DNA of 64,000 nucleotides from Mycobacterium sp. 852014-50255_SCH5639931 (lineage in GTDB: Bacteria; Actinomycetota; Actinomycetes; Mycobacteriales; Mycobacteriaceae): contig NZ_LZSV01000026.1 of NCBI RefSeq assembly GCF_001665605.1, positions 109,761 to 173,760 on the forward strand. Direction: 5' to 3'. Shown in pieces: positions 34,227 to 42,591 of this stretch. The position numbers and the translations under genes were made by a program. Numbering within the stretch: the stretch's first letter is position 1; every line of letters starts with the position of its first letter. The notes under the pieces are model-generated. The model did no database searches. It saw nothing but the letters and a program-made list of their open reading frames with translations, and was not told the DNA's origin.

Positions 34227-35282
34227 CTAACCCGCGATGGCGGCGGGGCCCCGCGCCTCGGAGGTCACCTCGTCGATCACGGTGTAGATGAACTTCATCT
34301 TCTGCAGCACCGCGACCGGCAGCACGAACGGGTACAGGTCGTCGTGGCCCATCGACCGGTTCACCATGTTCAGCGACCACGACAACGGCAGCCACATGTC
34401 GATGATCGTCTGAAAAGCGCTGGGGCCCAAGGCCGGTCGGTCGAAGGTGGCCGACGCCGACGCGAAGCCGCACCACGCCGACGTGTCCAGCGTGTCGCGG
34501 ATGTGCAGGTAGTGGGCGAACGTCTCGGCCCAGTCCTCGGCGGGATGCATGGTGGCGTAGGACGACACGAAGTCTTTCTGCCAGTCCTCGGGCGGCCCCT
34601 CGCTGTAATGCCGGTCCAGCGCCTCCTGGTAGTCGGCGTCGGGATCACCGAACAGCTCGTTGAACCGCGCCACGTACTCGCTGGACGGGGCGATCAGCCG
34701 GTAGAAGTAGTAGTGCCCGATCTCATGCCGGAAGTGGCCCAGCAGGGTGCGGTACGGCTCCTCCATCTCCACCCGCAGCTGCTCGCGGTGCACGTCGTCG
34801 CCCTCGGCCAGATCCAGTGTGATGACGCCGTTGTCGTGCCCGGTCAGCACGTTCTCGTGCGCGCTGGACAGCAGATGGAAGGCCAGTCCCTGCTCGGAAT
34901 CTTGATCGCGCCCGATGATCGGCAGCTTCAGCTCGTGCAACTCGGCGATCAACCGCCGTTTAGCCGCCTCGGCCCGGGCGAACTCGGCCAGGCCGGCGAC
35001 GTCGGAGTCGTTGGGCCGCACGGTGGTCAGCGCGCAGGACGTGCACAGCAGCCGCGGATTGTTGACCGGCACGAGCCAATTACATTCGGCCAGCTGAAGA
35101 TTGGCGCACAGCTGATACTCGGCGGCGTCCACGAAGCCGGCATGCTCGCCGGCATTCTCCTCGGCGATCACCAGCAGCGCCATTTGCTCGAGAGAAAAGC
35201 CCAGCGCGCTGCCGCAGTTCAGGCAGGTGGAGTTCTCGAACGTCAGGCGCTGGCCGCAGTTGGGGCAGTTGAAGTCACGCAT
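34227..35282 (-). CDS. Zinc-ribbon metallopeptidase-like protein (Rv2568c-like, COG4307)
   Basis: A 351-residue protein. It opens with a treble-clef/zinc ribbon (MRDFNCPNCGQRLTFENSTCLNCG, in two Cys pairs) and has a further CTSC near residue 75. The main domain contains HFRHEIGHYYFYRL, an HExxH zinc-peptidase motif, with downstream acidic and aromatic residues (EDWAETFAHYLHIRDT) that could supply the third ligand. The family is uncharacterised. ATG 35282 overlaps the upstream transglutaminase gene by eight bases, so both are one operon. Confidence 0.85.
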   Translation of the reverse strand: MRDFNCPNCGQRLTFENSTCLNCGSALGFSLEQMALLVIAEENAGEHAGFVDAAEYQLCANLQLAECNWLVPVNNPRLLCTSCALTTVRPNDSDVAGLAEFARAEAAKRRLIAELHELKLPIIGRDQDSEQGLAFHLLSSAHENVLTGHDNGVITLDLAEGDDVHREQLRVEMEEPYRTLLGHFRHEIGHYYFYRLIAPSSEYVARFNELFGDPDADYQEALDRHYSEGPPEDWQKDFVSSYATMHPAEDWAETFAHYLHIRDTLDTSAWCGFASASATFDRPALGPSAFQTIIDMWLPLSWSLNMVNRSMGHDDLYPFVLPVAVLQKMKFIYTVIDEVTSEARGPAAIAG

Positions 35283-36216
35283 GGAGCACATCCCCCTCGA
35301 AGGGCACCACGTCGACGGCAACGTCGATCACGCTGCGTTCGGAATCGGTGTAGATGATGCCCCGCAGCGGCGGCACGTCCGCGTAGTCACGGCCGCGTCC
35401 GACGATGATGTAGCGCTCGTCGACCAGCTGGTCGTTCGTGGGGTCCAAACCCAGCCATTCGAACTGGCCGGGCTCCTGCGGTGTCCACACCCCCGCCCAG
35501 GCGTGGGTGGCGTCAATACCGATCATTCGATCCTTCCCCGGTGGCGGGTCGGTGGCCAGGTAGCCGGACACATAGCTGGCCGCAAGACCGTTGGCGCGCA
35601 GGCAGGCGATCGCCAGCCGTGCAAAGTCCTGACATACCCCTTCCCGGGCCGCCAGAACCTCATTGACCCCGGTAGAAATCGTCGTCGACCCCGAGCGGTA
35701 GGTGAAGTCGGCGAAAATCCGCGACGCGAGGTCGCGCAGCACGTCAACCAGCGGGCGCTCCGGGGCGAAACTGGGCGCCGCGTAGTCGCGGACCTCGTCG
35801 GTGATCTCGGGCGGGTTCAGGTCAAGGGTGAACTCCGTGGCGAGCGCTCCCCTGCCCCCCGTCGGGCGCGCCGCCTCCCACGGTTGCACCGCCGGGCCGC
35901 TGGTGTAGCGCCCGGGAGCCGGCGGATACACGTCCACGATGGAGTCGCTGGTGACGGTCAGGGTGTGGTGCGGCTCCGTGACGTGGAAGTACGAGCTGAT
36001 GTTGCCGTAGACGTCGCTGCTGGTGGAGACGTCGGCGGGGGCGGGATCGATCGTCAGCTCGTGCACGATGCAGCGCTGCCGCATCGAATCCCGCGGGGTG
36101 AGGAAGCCGCGGCCATACGAGCTGGTCACGACGTCGGAGTACCGGTACTCGGTGCGGTGGGTGACTCGATGCCGGCGGGCGACCCCGGCGTCAGCTTCAG
36201 GCACAACGCTGATCAC
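35275..36216 (-). CDS. Transglutaminase-like cysteine protease family protein (Rv2569c-like)
   Basis: A 313-residue protein from GTG 36216; the frame extends upstream, but those residues look non-coding. It has the N-terminal beta domain (HRTEYRYSDVVTSSYGRGFLTPR) and the transglutaminase core with Cys in REGVCQDFARLAIACLRANG, His in IDATHAWAGVWTP and Asp in WLGLDPTND. Proteins of COG1305 often accompany COG2307/2308 ligases, as here (29014). Divergent from the YjbR gene 90 bases away. Confidence 0.88.
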   Translation of the reverse strand: MISVVPEADAGVARRHRVTHRTEYRYSDVVTSSYGRGFLTPRDSMRQRCIVHELTIDPAPADVSTSSDVYGNISSYFHVTEPHHTLTVTSDSIVDVYPPAPGRYTSGPAVQPWEAARPTGGRGALATEFTLDLNPPEITDEVRDYAAPSFAPERPLVDVLRDLASRIFADFTYRSGSTTISTGVNEVLAAREGVCQDFARLAIACLRANGLAASYVSGYLATDPPPGKDRMIGIDATHAWAGVWTPQEPGQFEWLGLDPTNDQLVDERYIIVGRGRDYADVPPLRGIIYTDSERSVIDVAVDVVPFEGDVLHA

Positions 36217-36305
36217 ATCACACCGGACCGTTGCGCGCCGTCCGCGGCGCGAAACCGTTTGCCAATACGGCGGCACGCGGGCGAAACCGGGAGCACAATC
36301 GAGAT

Positions 36306-36695
36306 GTGGCCACGTGGTATGACGTCGCCCGCATCGTTCGTGAGCTGGCACTCACCTCGGAGCCGTCACCGCATGAGTGGCGGGTCGGCAAGAAGTTGCT
36401 GGCCTGGGAGCGGCCGTTGCGCCCGTCCGAACGCGAGGCGCTGGCCCGTGACGGCCTGGAACCGCCCGACGGCGACATCCTCGGCGTGCGGGTGTCCGAC
36501 GAGGGGGTCAAGTTCGGGTTGATCGCCGACGAGCCGGGCGTGTATTTCACGACCCCGCATTTCGACGGCTACCCGGTGGTGCTGGTCAAGCTCGCCGAGA
36601 TCGCGGTCCGCGACCTCGAGGATCTGGTCACCGAGGCGTGGTTGACGCAGGCCCCGAGGAAGTTGGTCCAGGAGTTCTTGGCCGACTCGCGCTGA
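36306..36695 (+). CDS. MmcQ/YjbR family protein (Rv2570-like)
   Basis: A 129-residue protein from GTG 36306 (VATWYDVARIVRELALT). The YjbR fold is recognisable by EWRVGKKLLAWERPL, GVKFGLIADEPGVYFTTPHFDGYPVVLVKL and the C-terminal DLVTEAWLTQAPRKLVQEF. The family has a CyaY-like double-wing fold sometimes called DNA-binding; the function is not established. Its length equals that of Rv2570 as remembered. Confidence 0.85.
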   Translation: MATWYDVARIVRELALTSEPSPHEWRVGKKLLAWERPLRPSEREALARDGLEPPDGDILGVRVSDEGVKFGLIADEPGVYFTTPHFDGYPVVLVKLAEIAVRDLEDLVTEAWLTQAPRKLVQEFLADSR

Positions 36696-36701
36696 TTCTC
36701 C

Positions 36702-37769
36702 TCATACGTGCCGAAGGTCGATGACCCGTTGCAGATCGTCGACACAGGCGTCGACGACGTCGGCCAGGATCAACTGGGTCTTTTCGCGCGCGGCTGACTG
36801 CAATTCCGCCGCGTGATGACGCGCGGACGCGGCGTACGCGCACGCGCCGGCGGGGTCGCGGTCCGCGAGAGCGGTTCCGGCCGCCAGCACCACCAGCACC
36901 GTGTGCACGGGCCTCGGGAGCCCCTCGCGGAAGCCGTCGGCGTTGTTGGCCACGACGCGGGCGAGTTGCAGCACCGAACCGGCCAGCAGGGCCACATGCA
37001 CGGCCTGGTGGTCGGCGGCCTGGATGGTATTCCGCAGGCCCCAGCGTCGCGGGGCGATGGTGACGACGTGGCGGGCGGTGGTGCGCGCCTCGAGCAGTCC
37101 GCTGAGCTGCTCGTGCACTCGGTCGACGGCCGCCAGCGGCCAGTCGGGCGGGGGCACCTTGCTCCCGACGGCGATGTCCGCGGCTCGCGACAAGACGTCG
37201 TGCAGCACGCTCAGCACGCCGACACGCGCGGTGCGCAGCAGCTGCAGCGGGTCGGCGGGGAACAGCAATACCGCGAAAACTATGGCCACCGCACCGCCGA
37301 TCAGCGCGTCGAAGATGCGTTCCAGGCCGACGCCGCCGCGGTAGAGGGCCAGCACCAGGATCGCCGACACCACGGTCTGGTTGGCGAACATCATCCCGTG
37401 CCCGATGAAGCCGCCCCCAATGAACACCGCGGCGCCCAGCGCGACCAGCGCGGCCACCGCGATGGGGACCTCGCCGGGCCCCAGCAGGCCTTGCACCACC
37501 GAGCCGACCCCGATCCCCAGGGTTACCCCGACCATCATCTGGATGGCGCGTTGCGCGCGGAGGACGTTGCTTGTCGACAGCGACACCGCGGCGGCGATCG
37601 GCGCGAAGAACGGCTGCGGGTGCTCCAGGACATCGTGCGCGAGGTACCAGGACAGGCCCGCCGCCACCGCGGTCTGCACCAGGTTGAACCACACCACCCG
37701 CAGCCGCTTGAGGCCCGCGCGGGCGGCGGCGAGAGCCGCTGGAGCCATCGTCCGCCGCGATGTGCCCAC
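36702..37769 (-). CDS. FUSC/aromatic-acid-exporter-like membrane protein (Rv2571c-like)
   Basis: A 355-residue protein with about six hydrophobic helices in the first 170 residues (LVQTAVAAGLSWYLAHDVL; IQMMVGVTLGIGVGSVV; VPIAVAALVALGAAVFIGGGFIGHGMMFANQTVVSAILVLALYR; IGGAVAIVFAVLLFPADPLQL) and a cytoplasmic helical region of about 180 residues. This is the layout of FUSC/ArAE-type proteins, usually linked to efflux of aromatic acids or stress metabolites. GTG 37769 starts four bases after the nitroreductase-family gene stop, so the two are co-transcribed. Confidence 0.82.
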   Translation of the reverse strand: MGTSRRTMAPAALAAARAGLKRLRVVWFNLVQTAVAAGLSWYLAHDVLEHPQPFFAPIAAAVSLSTSNVLRAQRAIQMMVGVTLGIGVGSVVQGLLGPGEVPIAVAALVALGAAVFIGGGFIGHGMMFANQTVVSAILVLALYRGGVGLERIFDALIGGAVAIVFAVLLFPADPLQLLRTARVGVLSVLHDVLSRAADIAVGSKVPPPDWPLAAVDRVHEQLSGLLEARTTARHVVTIAPRRWGLRNTIQAADHQAVHVALLAGSVLQLARVVANNADGFREGLPRPVHTVLVVLAAGTALADRDPAGACAYAASARHHAAELQSAAREKTQLILADVVDACVDDLQRVIDLRHV

Positions 37770-37773
37770 GGGC

Positions 37774-38205
37774 CTAGGTGCGCTGCAACTCGAACAACGG
37801 AATGACCCGGCTGGTCTTGGATTGGTAGTCGGCGAAGACCGGCGCCGCGGCGGTGATCTCCGGCAGGATGTCCTCGCGCTCGTCGGACGGCAACTCGCGC
37901 GCCGTGACGGCGAACTCGTCGTTGCCGATCTCGACCCGGGCCCGCGGGTTGGCCCGCAGATTGTGCACCCACGCCGGACTGACGGGGGAACCGGCGAAGG
38001 AGCCGATGACGATCAGCTTGCCGTCGACTCGGAAATAGGCCAGCGGCGAGATCCGTGGCTGGCCGGACTTGGCGCCCGTCGTGGTGAGCAACAGCAGATT
38101 GGCGTTCTCGAACTGGCCGCCCACCTTGCCGCCGTTGGCCCGGAACTCGTCGATGATGGCGCTGTTGAAGCTGTTGATCGTCGCGGTGTCAGGCATTTCG
38201 GTCAT
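37774..38205 (-). CDS. F420-dependent nitroreductase (DDN) family protein
   Basis: From ATG 38205 (MTEMPDTATINSFN) a 143-residue split-barrel protein with the DDN family pattern: IIDEFRANGGKVGGQFENANLLLLTTTGAKSGQPRISPLAYF, GKLIVIGSFAGSPVSPAWVHNLRANP and RVIPLFEL. The first Lys/Gly and the GAKSG segment contact deazaflavin F420 in relatives. Members reduce quinones or nitro compounds. A second ATG nine bases downstream is possible. I do not recall it at this place in M. tuberculosis. Confidence 0.85.
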   Translation of the reverse strand: MTEMPDTATINSFNSAIIDEFRANGGKVGGQFENANLLLLTTTGAKSGQPRISPLAYFRVDGKLIVIGSFAGSPVSPAWVHNLRANPRARVEIGNDEFAVTARELPSDEREDILPEITAAAPVFADYQSKTSRVIPLFELQRT

Positions 38206-38232
38206 GTTGGCGCTGCTCCTCCTCATCGCTGC

Positions 38233-38258
38233 GTCCCCCGCAAGCGGGCGGTACCCCC
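38233..38258 (+). repeat. Dispersed palindromic element, copy 2
   Basis: GTCCCCCGCAAGCGGG followed by C-GGTACCCCC. Apart from the last base of the tail region it matches copy 1 (22788, opposite orientation), and it matches copy 3 (42421) closely. It lies in the 72-bp gap between the nitroreductase-family gene and aspS. Confidence 0.7.
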
Positions 38259-38277
38259 ACTGCATCGTCGCCAGCGC

Positions 38278-40059
38278 TCATGCCCGGTCAACCTTTTCGG
38301 GCTTGGCGTCTATTCCGGACTCCTTGCGCTGCTGGGCGGTGATCGGCGCGGGCGCATTGGTCAGCGGGTCGACGCCGCCGCCGGTCTTCGGGAACGCGAT
38401 CACCTCGCGGATCGAGTCCACCCGGGACAGCAGCGCGTTGATGCGGTCCCAGCCGAAGGCGATCCCGCCGTGTGGCGGCGCGCCAAAGGTGAACGCCTCC
38501 AACAGGAATCCGAACTTTTCTTCCGCCTCGGCATGGTCCAGGCCCATCACGGCGAACACCCGCTCCTGGATGTCGCGGCGGTGAATACGGATCGAGCCGC
38601 CGCCGATCTCGTTGCCGTTGCAGACGATGTCGTAGGCGTCGGCCAGCACGCTGCCGGGATCGGTGTCGACCACGTCGGCGTATTCGGGTTTGGGCGAGGT
38701 GAACGCGTGATGCACCGCGGTCCAGGCGCCGGAGCCGACTGCCACGTCACCGGCGGCGGTCGCCTCGTCGGCGGGCTCGAACAGCGGCGGGTCCACCACC
38801 CATACGAACGCCCACGCGTCCGGGTCGATCATGTCGAGCCGGCTGGCAATCTCCCCGCGCGCGGCACCCAACAAGGCGCGCGACGACTTCGGTGGCCCGG
38901 CCGAGAAGAAGATGCAGTCCCCTGGCTTCGCCCCGACGTGCGCGGCCAACCCGTCCCGTTCGGTGTCGCTGAGGTTCTTGGCGACCGGGCCGGCGAGCGT
39001 GCCGTCGTCACCGACCAGCACGTAGGCCAGCCCGCGGTGCCCGCGCTGCTTGGCCCACTCCTGCCAGCCGTCCAGCGTGCGCCGCGGCTGCGACGCCCCG
39101 CCGGGCATCACCACCGCACCGACGTACGGCGCCTGGAAAACGCGAAATGTGGTGTCGGAGAAGAACTCTGTGCACTCGACGAGCTCCAGCCCGAACCGCA
39201 TGTCCGGCTTGTCGGAGCCGAACCGTCGCATCGCATCCGCATAGGTGATCCGCGGGATCGGCGTCGGGACCTGATATCCGATCAACGCCCACAACGCGGT
39301 CAGGATCTCCTCGGAGATCGCGATGATGTCCTCGGCGTCGACGAAGCTCATCTCCATGTCGAGCTGGGTGAACTCGGGCTGACGGTCGGCGCGGAAATCC
39401 TCGTCGCGGTAGCAGCGGGCGATCTGGTAGTAGCGCTCCATCCCGGCCACCATCAGCAACTGCTTGAACAGCTGCGGGCTCTGCGGCAGCGCGTAGAACG
39501 AGCCGGGGTGCAGCCGGGCCGGCACCAGGAAGTCGCGCGCGCCTTCGGGCGTGGAGCGGGTGATCGTCGGCGTCTCGATCTCGACGAAGTCGTGGCCCGC
39601 CAGCACCGCACGGGCCGCGGCATTCACGTTGGAGCGCAGGCGAAGTGCCGCGGCGGGGCCGTCGCGGCGCAGGTCGAGGTAGCGGTACTTCAGCCGCAGT
39701 TCCTCGCCGGCGGGTTCGTCGAGCTGGAACGGCAGCGGCGCGCTGTCGCCGAGCACGGTCAGGGAGGCAACGTTGACCTCGATGTCGCCGGTGGCGATCT
39801 CGGGATTGGCATTGCCTTCCGGGCGGATCTCGACGACACCGGTCACCGCGACGCAGAACTCGGCGCGCAACCGGTGCGCCTGGGCCAGCACCTCGGCATT
39901 GCGGAACACCACCTGCGCGATACCAGAGGCGTCGCGCAGGTCGATGAAGATGACGCCGCCGTGGTCGCGGCGGCGAGCCACCCAGCCCGCGAGCGTCACC
40001 TGCTGCCCGGCGTCGCTGCTTCTCAGCGAACCGGCGGCGTGGCTGCGCAGCACAAACAC
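38278..40059 (-). CDS. aspS: Aspartyl-tRNA synthetase (bacterial type)
   Basis: The 593-residue protein has the anticodon-binding OB fold (VTLAGWVARRRDHGGVIFIDLRD), class II motif 2 (YYQIARCYRDEDFRADRQPEFTQLDMEMSF, in part), the GAD insertion and motif 3 (GIAFGWDRINALLS). In mycobacteria this enzyme is regarded as non-discriminating and works with GatCAB on tRNA-Asn. Start GTG 40059. The divergent ketopantoate-reductase-like gene begins 58 bases away. Confidence 0.96.
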   Translation of the reverse strand: MFVLRSHAAGSLRSSDAGQQVTLAGWVARRRDHGGVIFIDLRDASGIAQVVFRNAEVLAQAHRLRAEFCVAVTGVVEIRPEGNANPEIATGDIEVNVASLTVLGDSAPLPFQLDEPAGEELRLKYRYLDLRRDGPAAALRLRSNVNAAARAVLAGHDFVEIETPTITRSTPEGARDFLVPARLHPGSFYALPQSPQLFKQLLMVAGMERYYQIARCYRDEDFRADRQPEFTQLDMEMSFVDAEDIIAISEEILTALWALIGYQVPTPIPRITYADAMRRFGSDKPDMRFGLELVECTEFFSDTTFRVFQAPYVGAVVMPGGASQPRRTLDGWQEWAKQRGHRGLAYVLVGDDGTLAGPVAKNLSDTERDGLAAHVGAKPGDCIFFSAGPPKSSRALLGAARGEIASRLDMIDPDAWAFVWVVDPPLFEPADEATAAGDVAVGSGAWTAVHHAFTSPKPEYADVVDTDPGSVLADAYDIVCNGNEIGGGSIRIHRRDIQERVFAVMGLDHAEAEEKFGFLLEAFTFGAPPHGGIAFGWDRINALLSRVDSIREVIAFPKTGGGVDPLTNAPAPITAQQRKESGIDAKPEKVDRA

Positions 40060-40116
40060 TCCTCTTTCAGCGGGCTTTGGACGAGTGACCAGTCTAGAGG
40101 AGGTACTTTCGGACCT

Positions 40117-41004
40117 ATTGCCACCACCATCGCACTAGTCGGCCCCGGCGCTGTCGGCACGACGGTCGCCGCGCTGCTGCACAAGGCCGGGCACGCGGTT
40201 CAGGTGTGCGGCCGCACGACCCGGGAACGCATCGAATTGCGGCCCGACGGCGCGGATCCGATCGTGGTGCCCGGCCCGGTGCACACCGATCCCGGCCAGG
40301 TCACCGGCCCCGTCGACGTGGTGGTGCTGGCGGTGAAGGCCACCCAGAACGACGCCGCCGCCGGATGGCTGGCCCGCCTTTGCGGCCCGCACACGATCGT
40401 CGCCGTGCTGCAGAACGGCGTGGAGCAGATCGAGCAGGTGCAGCCGCATTGCCCGTCGTCACCGGTGGTCCCCGGGATCGTCTGGTATTCGGCCGAGACC
40501 CAGCCCGAGGGATGGGTCCGGCTGCGCACCGAGGCCGCCCTGGTGCTGCCCAGCGGGCCGTCGGCGCAGACGCTCGCCGAGTTGCTGCGCGGCGCCGGCT
40601 GCCGGGTCGAGTGCGACCCCGACTTCATCACCGCGGCCTGGCGCAAGCTGCTCACCAACGCGCTGGCCGGGTTCATGGCGCTGTCCGGGCGGCGGTCCGG
40701 CATGTTTCGCCGCGACGACGTGACCGAACTGTCCCGCAGCTACGTCGCCGAATGCCTGGCGGTAGCCCGCGCCGAGGGCGCCCGGCTGCCCGACGGCATC
40801 GTCGACGAGTTGGCCGGCATGTTTCGCCACGTTCCCGAGGACATGGGCACCTCGATCCTGGCCGACCGGGAGAACCGTCGGCGGATGGAATGGGACATCC
40901 GCAACGGGGTGATCATCCGCAAAGCCCGCGCCCATAACTTGGCTACGCCGATCAGCGACGTCGTTGTGCCGTTGCTGGCCGCGGCGAGCGACGGCCCCGG
41001 CTAG
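40117..41004 (+). CDS. 2-dehydropantoate 2-reductase-like protein (Rv2573-like), apparent ATT start
   Basis: About 295 residues. The N-terminal Rossmann motif IALVGPGAVGTTVAALLHKAGH must be in the product, yet no ATG, GTG or TTG lies in frame before it; the only candidate is ATT 40117, with AGGAGG at 40098-40103 (13 bases away). The family Lys motifs VVLAVKATQN and AAWRKLLTNALAGFMAL follow, and the C-terminal domain ends ATPISDVVVPLLAAASDG. It reduces ketopantoate with NADPH, or a similar keto acid. The assignment as PanE itself is unproven. Confidence 0.82.
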   Translation: MATTIALVGPGAVGTTVAALLHKAGHAVQVCGRTTRERIELRPDGADPIVVPGPVHTDPGQVTGPVDVVVLAVKATQNDAAAGWLARLCGPHTIVAVLQNGVEQIEQVQPHCPSSPVVPGIVWYSAETQPEGWVRLRTEAALVLPSGPSAQTLAELLRGAGCRVECDPDFITAAWRKLLTNALAGFMALSGRRSGMFRRDDVTELSRSYVAECLAVARAEGARLPDGIVDELAGMFRHVPEDMGTSILADRENRRRMEWDIRNGVIIRKARAHNLATPISDVVVPLLAAASDGPG

Positions 41005-41013
41005 ATTAATTCC

Positions 41014-41517
41014 ATGTTCCCCTGCGAGCGCGTCGACCTGGGCTTCATCGACAGCGCGCCTTTCGTGTTCCGCAACAGCGTCGATCTCGCCATCACGCCC
41101 GAGCAGCTGTTCGAGGTGCTCGCGGACGCCCAGGCGTGGCCGCGCTGGGCGAGCGTGATCACCAAGGTGACCTGGACCAGCCCCGAGCCGCGCGGCGCCG
41201 GCACCACCCGCGTCGTCGAGATGCGCGGCGGGATGGTCGGCAACGAGGAGTTCTTGGCCTGGGAACCGTTCAGCCACATGGCTTTTCGTTTCAACGAATG
41301 CTCTACCCAGGCCGTCGCCGCGTTTGCCGAAGACTACCGGGTCGAGGTCATCCCGGGCGGTTGCCGGTTGACGTGGACCATGGCGCAAAAGCCCGCGGGC
41401 CCGGCCAGGCTGGCGATGTACGGGGTGGGGCCGCTGCTCAATCTGGGCCTTCGCCGATTCCTGCGCAACCTGCGCAGCTACACCGACGCCCGCTACTCCG
41501 CGACCCAGCAACATTAG
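41014..41517 (+). CDS. SRPBCC family protein (Rv2574-like)
   Basis: A 167-residue protein with the START/polyketide-cyclase outline: FRNSVDLAITPEQLFEVLADAQAWPRWASVITKVTWTSP at the front, the central strand GTTRVVEMRGGMVGNEEFLAWEPFSHMAFRF, and a long C-terminal helix. These bind hydrophobic ligands or act as cyclases. Start ATG 41014, ten bases after the upstream stop, so it belongs to the same operon. Ligand unknown. Confidence 0.82.
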   Translation: MFPCERVDLGFIDSAPFVFRNSVDLAITPEQLFEVLADAQAWPRWASVITKVTWTSPEPRGAGTTRVVEMRGGMVGNEEFLAWEPFSHMAFRFNECSTQAVAAFAEDYRVEVIPGGCRLTWTMAQKPAGPARLAMYGVGPLLNLGLRRFLRNLRSYTDARYSATQQH

Positions 41518-41526
41518 GAGCATGCC

Positions 41527-42402
41527 ATGAGCTTCAACGAGGGAATGCAGATCGACACCAGCACCGCTTCCTCCTCGGGTGGGGGCGGCATGGGGATGGC
41601 CATCGGGGGCGGCGGCCTCGGCCTGCTCATCCTCATCGGCGCCCTGTTGCTGGGCGTCGATCCGGGCCGCGTGCTCAACCAGCAGGGAAACACCAGCGGC
41701 TACTCGGCGCCCGGGTTTGACCTGAGCCAGTGCAAGACCGGGTCCGACGCCAACAAGTACGTGCAGTGCCGCGTGGTAGCGACCGGCAACTCGGTGGACG
41801 CGGTGTGGCACCAGCTGATGCCGCGCTACACCCGGCCGCATGTGCGGCTGTTCACCGGTTCGGTGGACACCGGCTGCGGGCCGGCCACCACCGCGGTGGG
41901 GCCGTTCTACTGCCCGGTGGACCAGACCGCCTACTTCGACACCGACTTCTTCCAGGAGCTCGTCGACAAATTCGGTTCCAGCGGTGGGCCGTTCGCGCAG
42001 GAGTACGTCGTCGCCCACGAATACGGCCACCACGTGCAGCAACTGCAGGGCGTCCTGGGCCGCTCCCAGCAAGGGGCGAAGGGCGCAGGCGGCAACGGTG
42101 TCCGCACGGAATTGCAGGCGGACTGCTACGCGGGCATCTGGGCGCACTACGCGTCGACCGTCAAACAGGAGAGCACCGGCGTCCCCTACCTGCAGCCCTT
42201 GAGCGAACAGGACATCCAAGACGCCCTCTCGGCCGCGGCGTCGGTGGGCGACGACCGCATCCAGAAGGAATCGACCGGCCGGGTCAATCCCGAGTCGTGG
42301 ACGCACGGTTCGTCGGAGCAGCGGCAGCATTGGTTCACCGTCGGCTACCAGACGGGCGACCCGAAGCAGTGCGACACCTTCTCCGCCCCGAGCCTCGGCT
42401 AG
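41527..42402 (+). CDS. Neutral zinc metallopeptidase, YpfJ family (Rv2575-like)
   Basis: A 291-residue protein. It has a short cytoplasmic start and one membrane helix (GGLGLLILIGALLLGVD), then an extracytoplasmic domain. The zinc motif is VVAHEYGHHVQQLQG, with the third ligand Glu in ELQADCYAGIWAHY. Two Cys pairs (QCKTG..VQCR and CGPATTAVGPFYC) could form disulfides. ATG 41527 follows AGGAGCATGCC. Its TAG stop is the first three bases of a tandem repeat array. Confidence 0.9.
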   Translation: MSFNEGMQIDTSTASSSGGGGMGMAIGGGGLGLLILIGALLLGVDPGRVLNQQGNTSGYSAPGFDLSQCKTGSDANKYVQCRVVATGNSVDAVWHQLMPRYTRPHVRLFTGSVDTGCGPATTAVGPFYCPVDQTAYFDTDFFQELVDKFGSSGGPFAQEYVVAHEYGHHVQQLQGVLGRSQQGAKGAGGNGVRTELQADCYAGIWAHYASTVKQESTGVPYLQPLSEQDIQDALSAAASVGDDRIQKESTGRVNPESWTHGSSEQRQHWFTVGYQTGDPKQCDTFSAPSLG

Positions 42403-42591
42403 TCCTGATGGCGGCGGCCCGTCCCCCGCAAGCGGGAGGTGCCCCCATCGCCCGGCTCCGCCGCGCTCGCGACCGCCGCTAGTCCTGATGGCGGCGGCCC
42501 CCATCGCCCGGCTCCGCCGCGCTCGCGACCGCCGCTAGTCCTGATGGCGGCGGCCCCCTTCGCCCGGCTCCGCCGCGCTCGCGACCGCCGC
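42400..42591. repeat. Tandem repeat array between convergent stops
   Basis: Three direct units. Unit 1 is 42400-42479 (80 bases), unit 2 is 42480-42535 (56) and unit 3 is 42536-42591 (56). All begin TAGTCCTGATGGCGGCGGCC and end CGCTCGCGACCGCCGC. Unit 1 is longer by 24 bases because it includes most of the dispersed palindromic element (42421-42446). The array fills the space between the stop of the zinc peptidase gene and the convergent stop of the DapA-like gene, and both stop codons belong to the repeat edges. Confidence 0.9.
42421..42446 (+). repeat. Dispersed palindromic element, copy 3
   Basis: GTCCCCCGCAAGCGGG followed by A-GGTGCCCCC, inside unit 1 of the tandem array and absent from units 2 and 3. 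Its hairpin core CCCGC-AA-GCGGG is identical to copies at 22788 and 38233. The difference between units shows that the element was inserted into, or lost from, one unit. Confidence 0.7.

Noticed and set aside
37381..40116. Long plus-strand open frame leading into the ketopantoate reductase-like gene
   Set aside because: It runs antisense to the FUSC, nitroreductase and aspS genes with shadow-like composition; only the part from 40117 shows a real protein.
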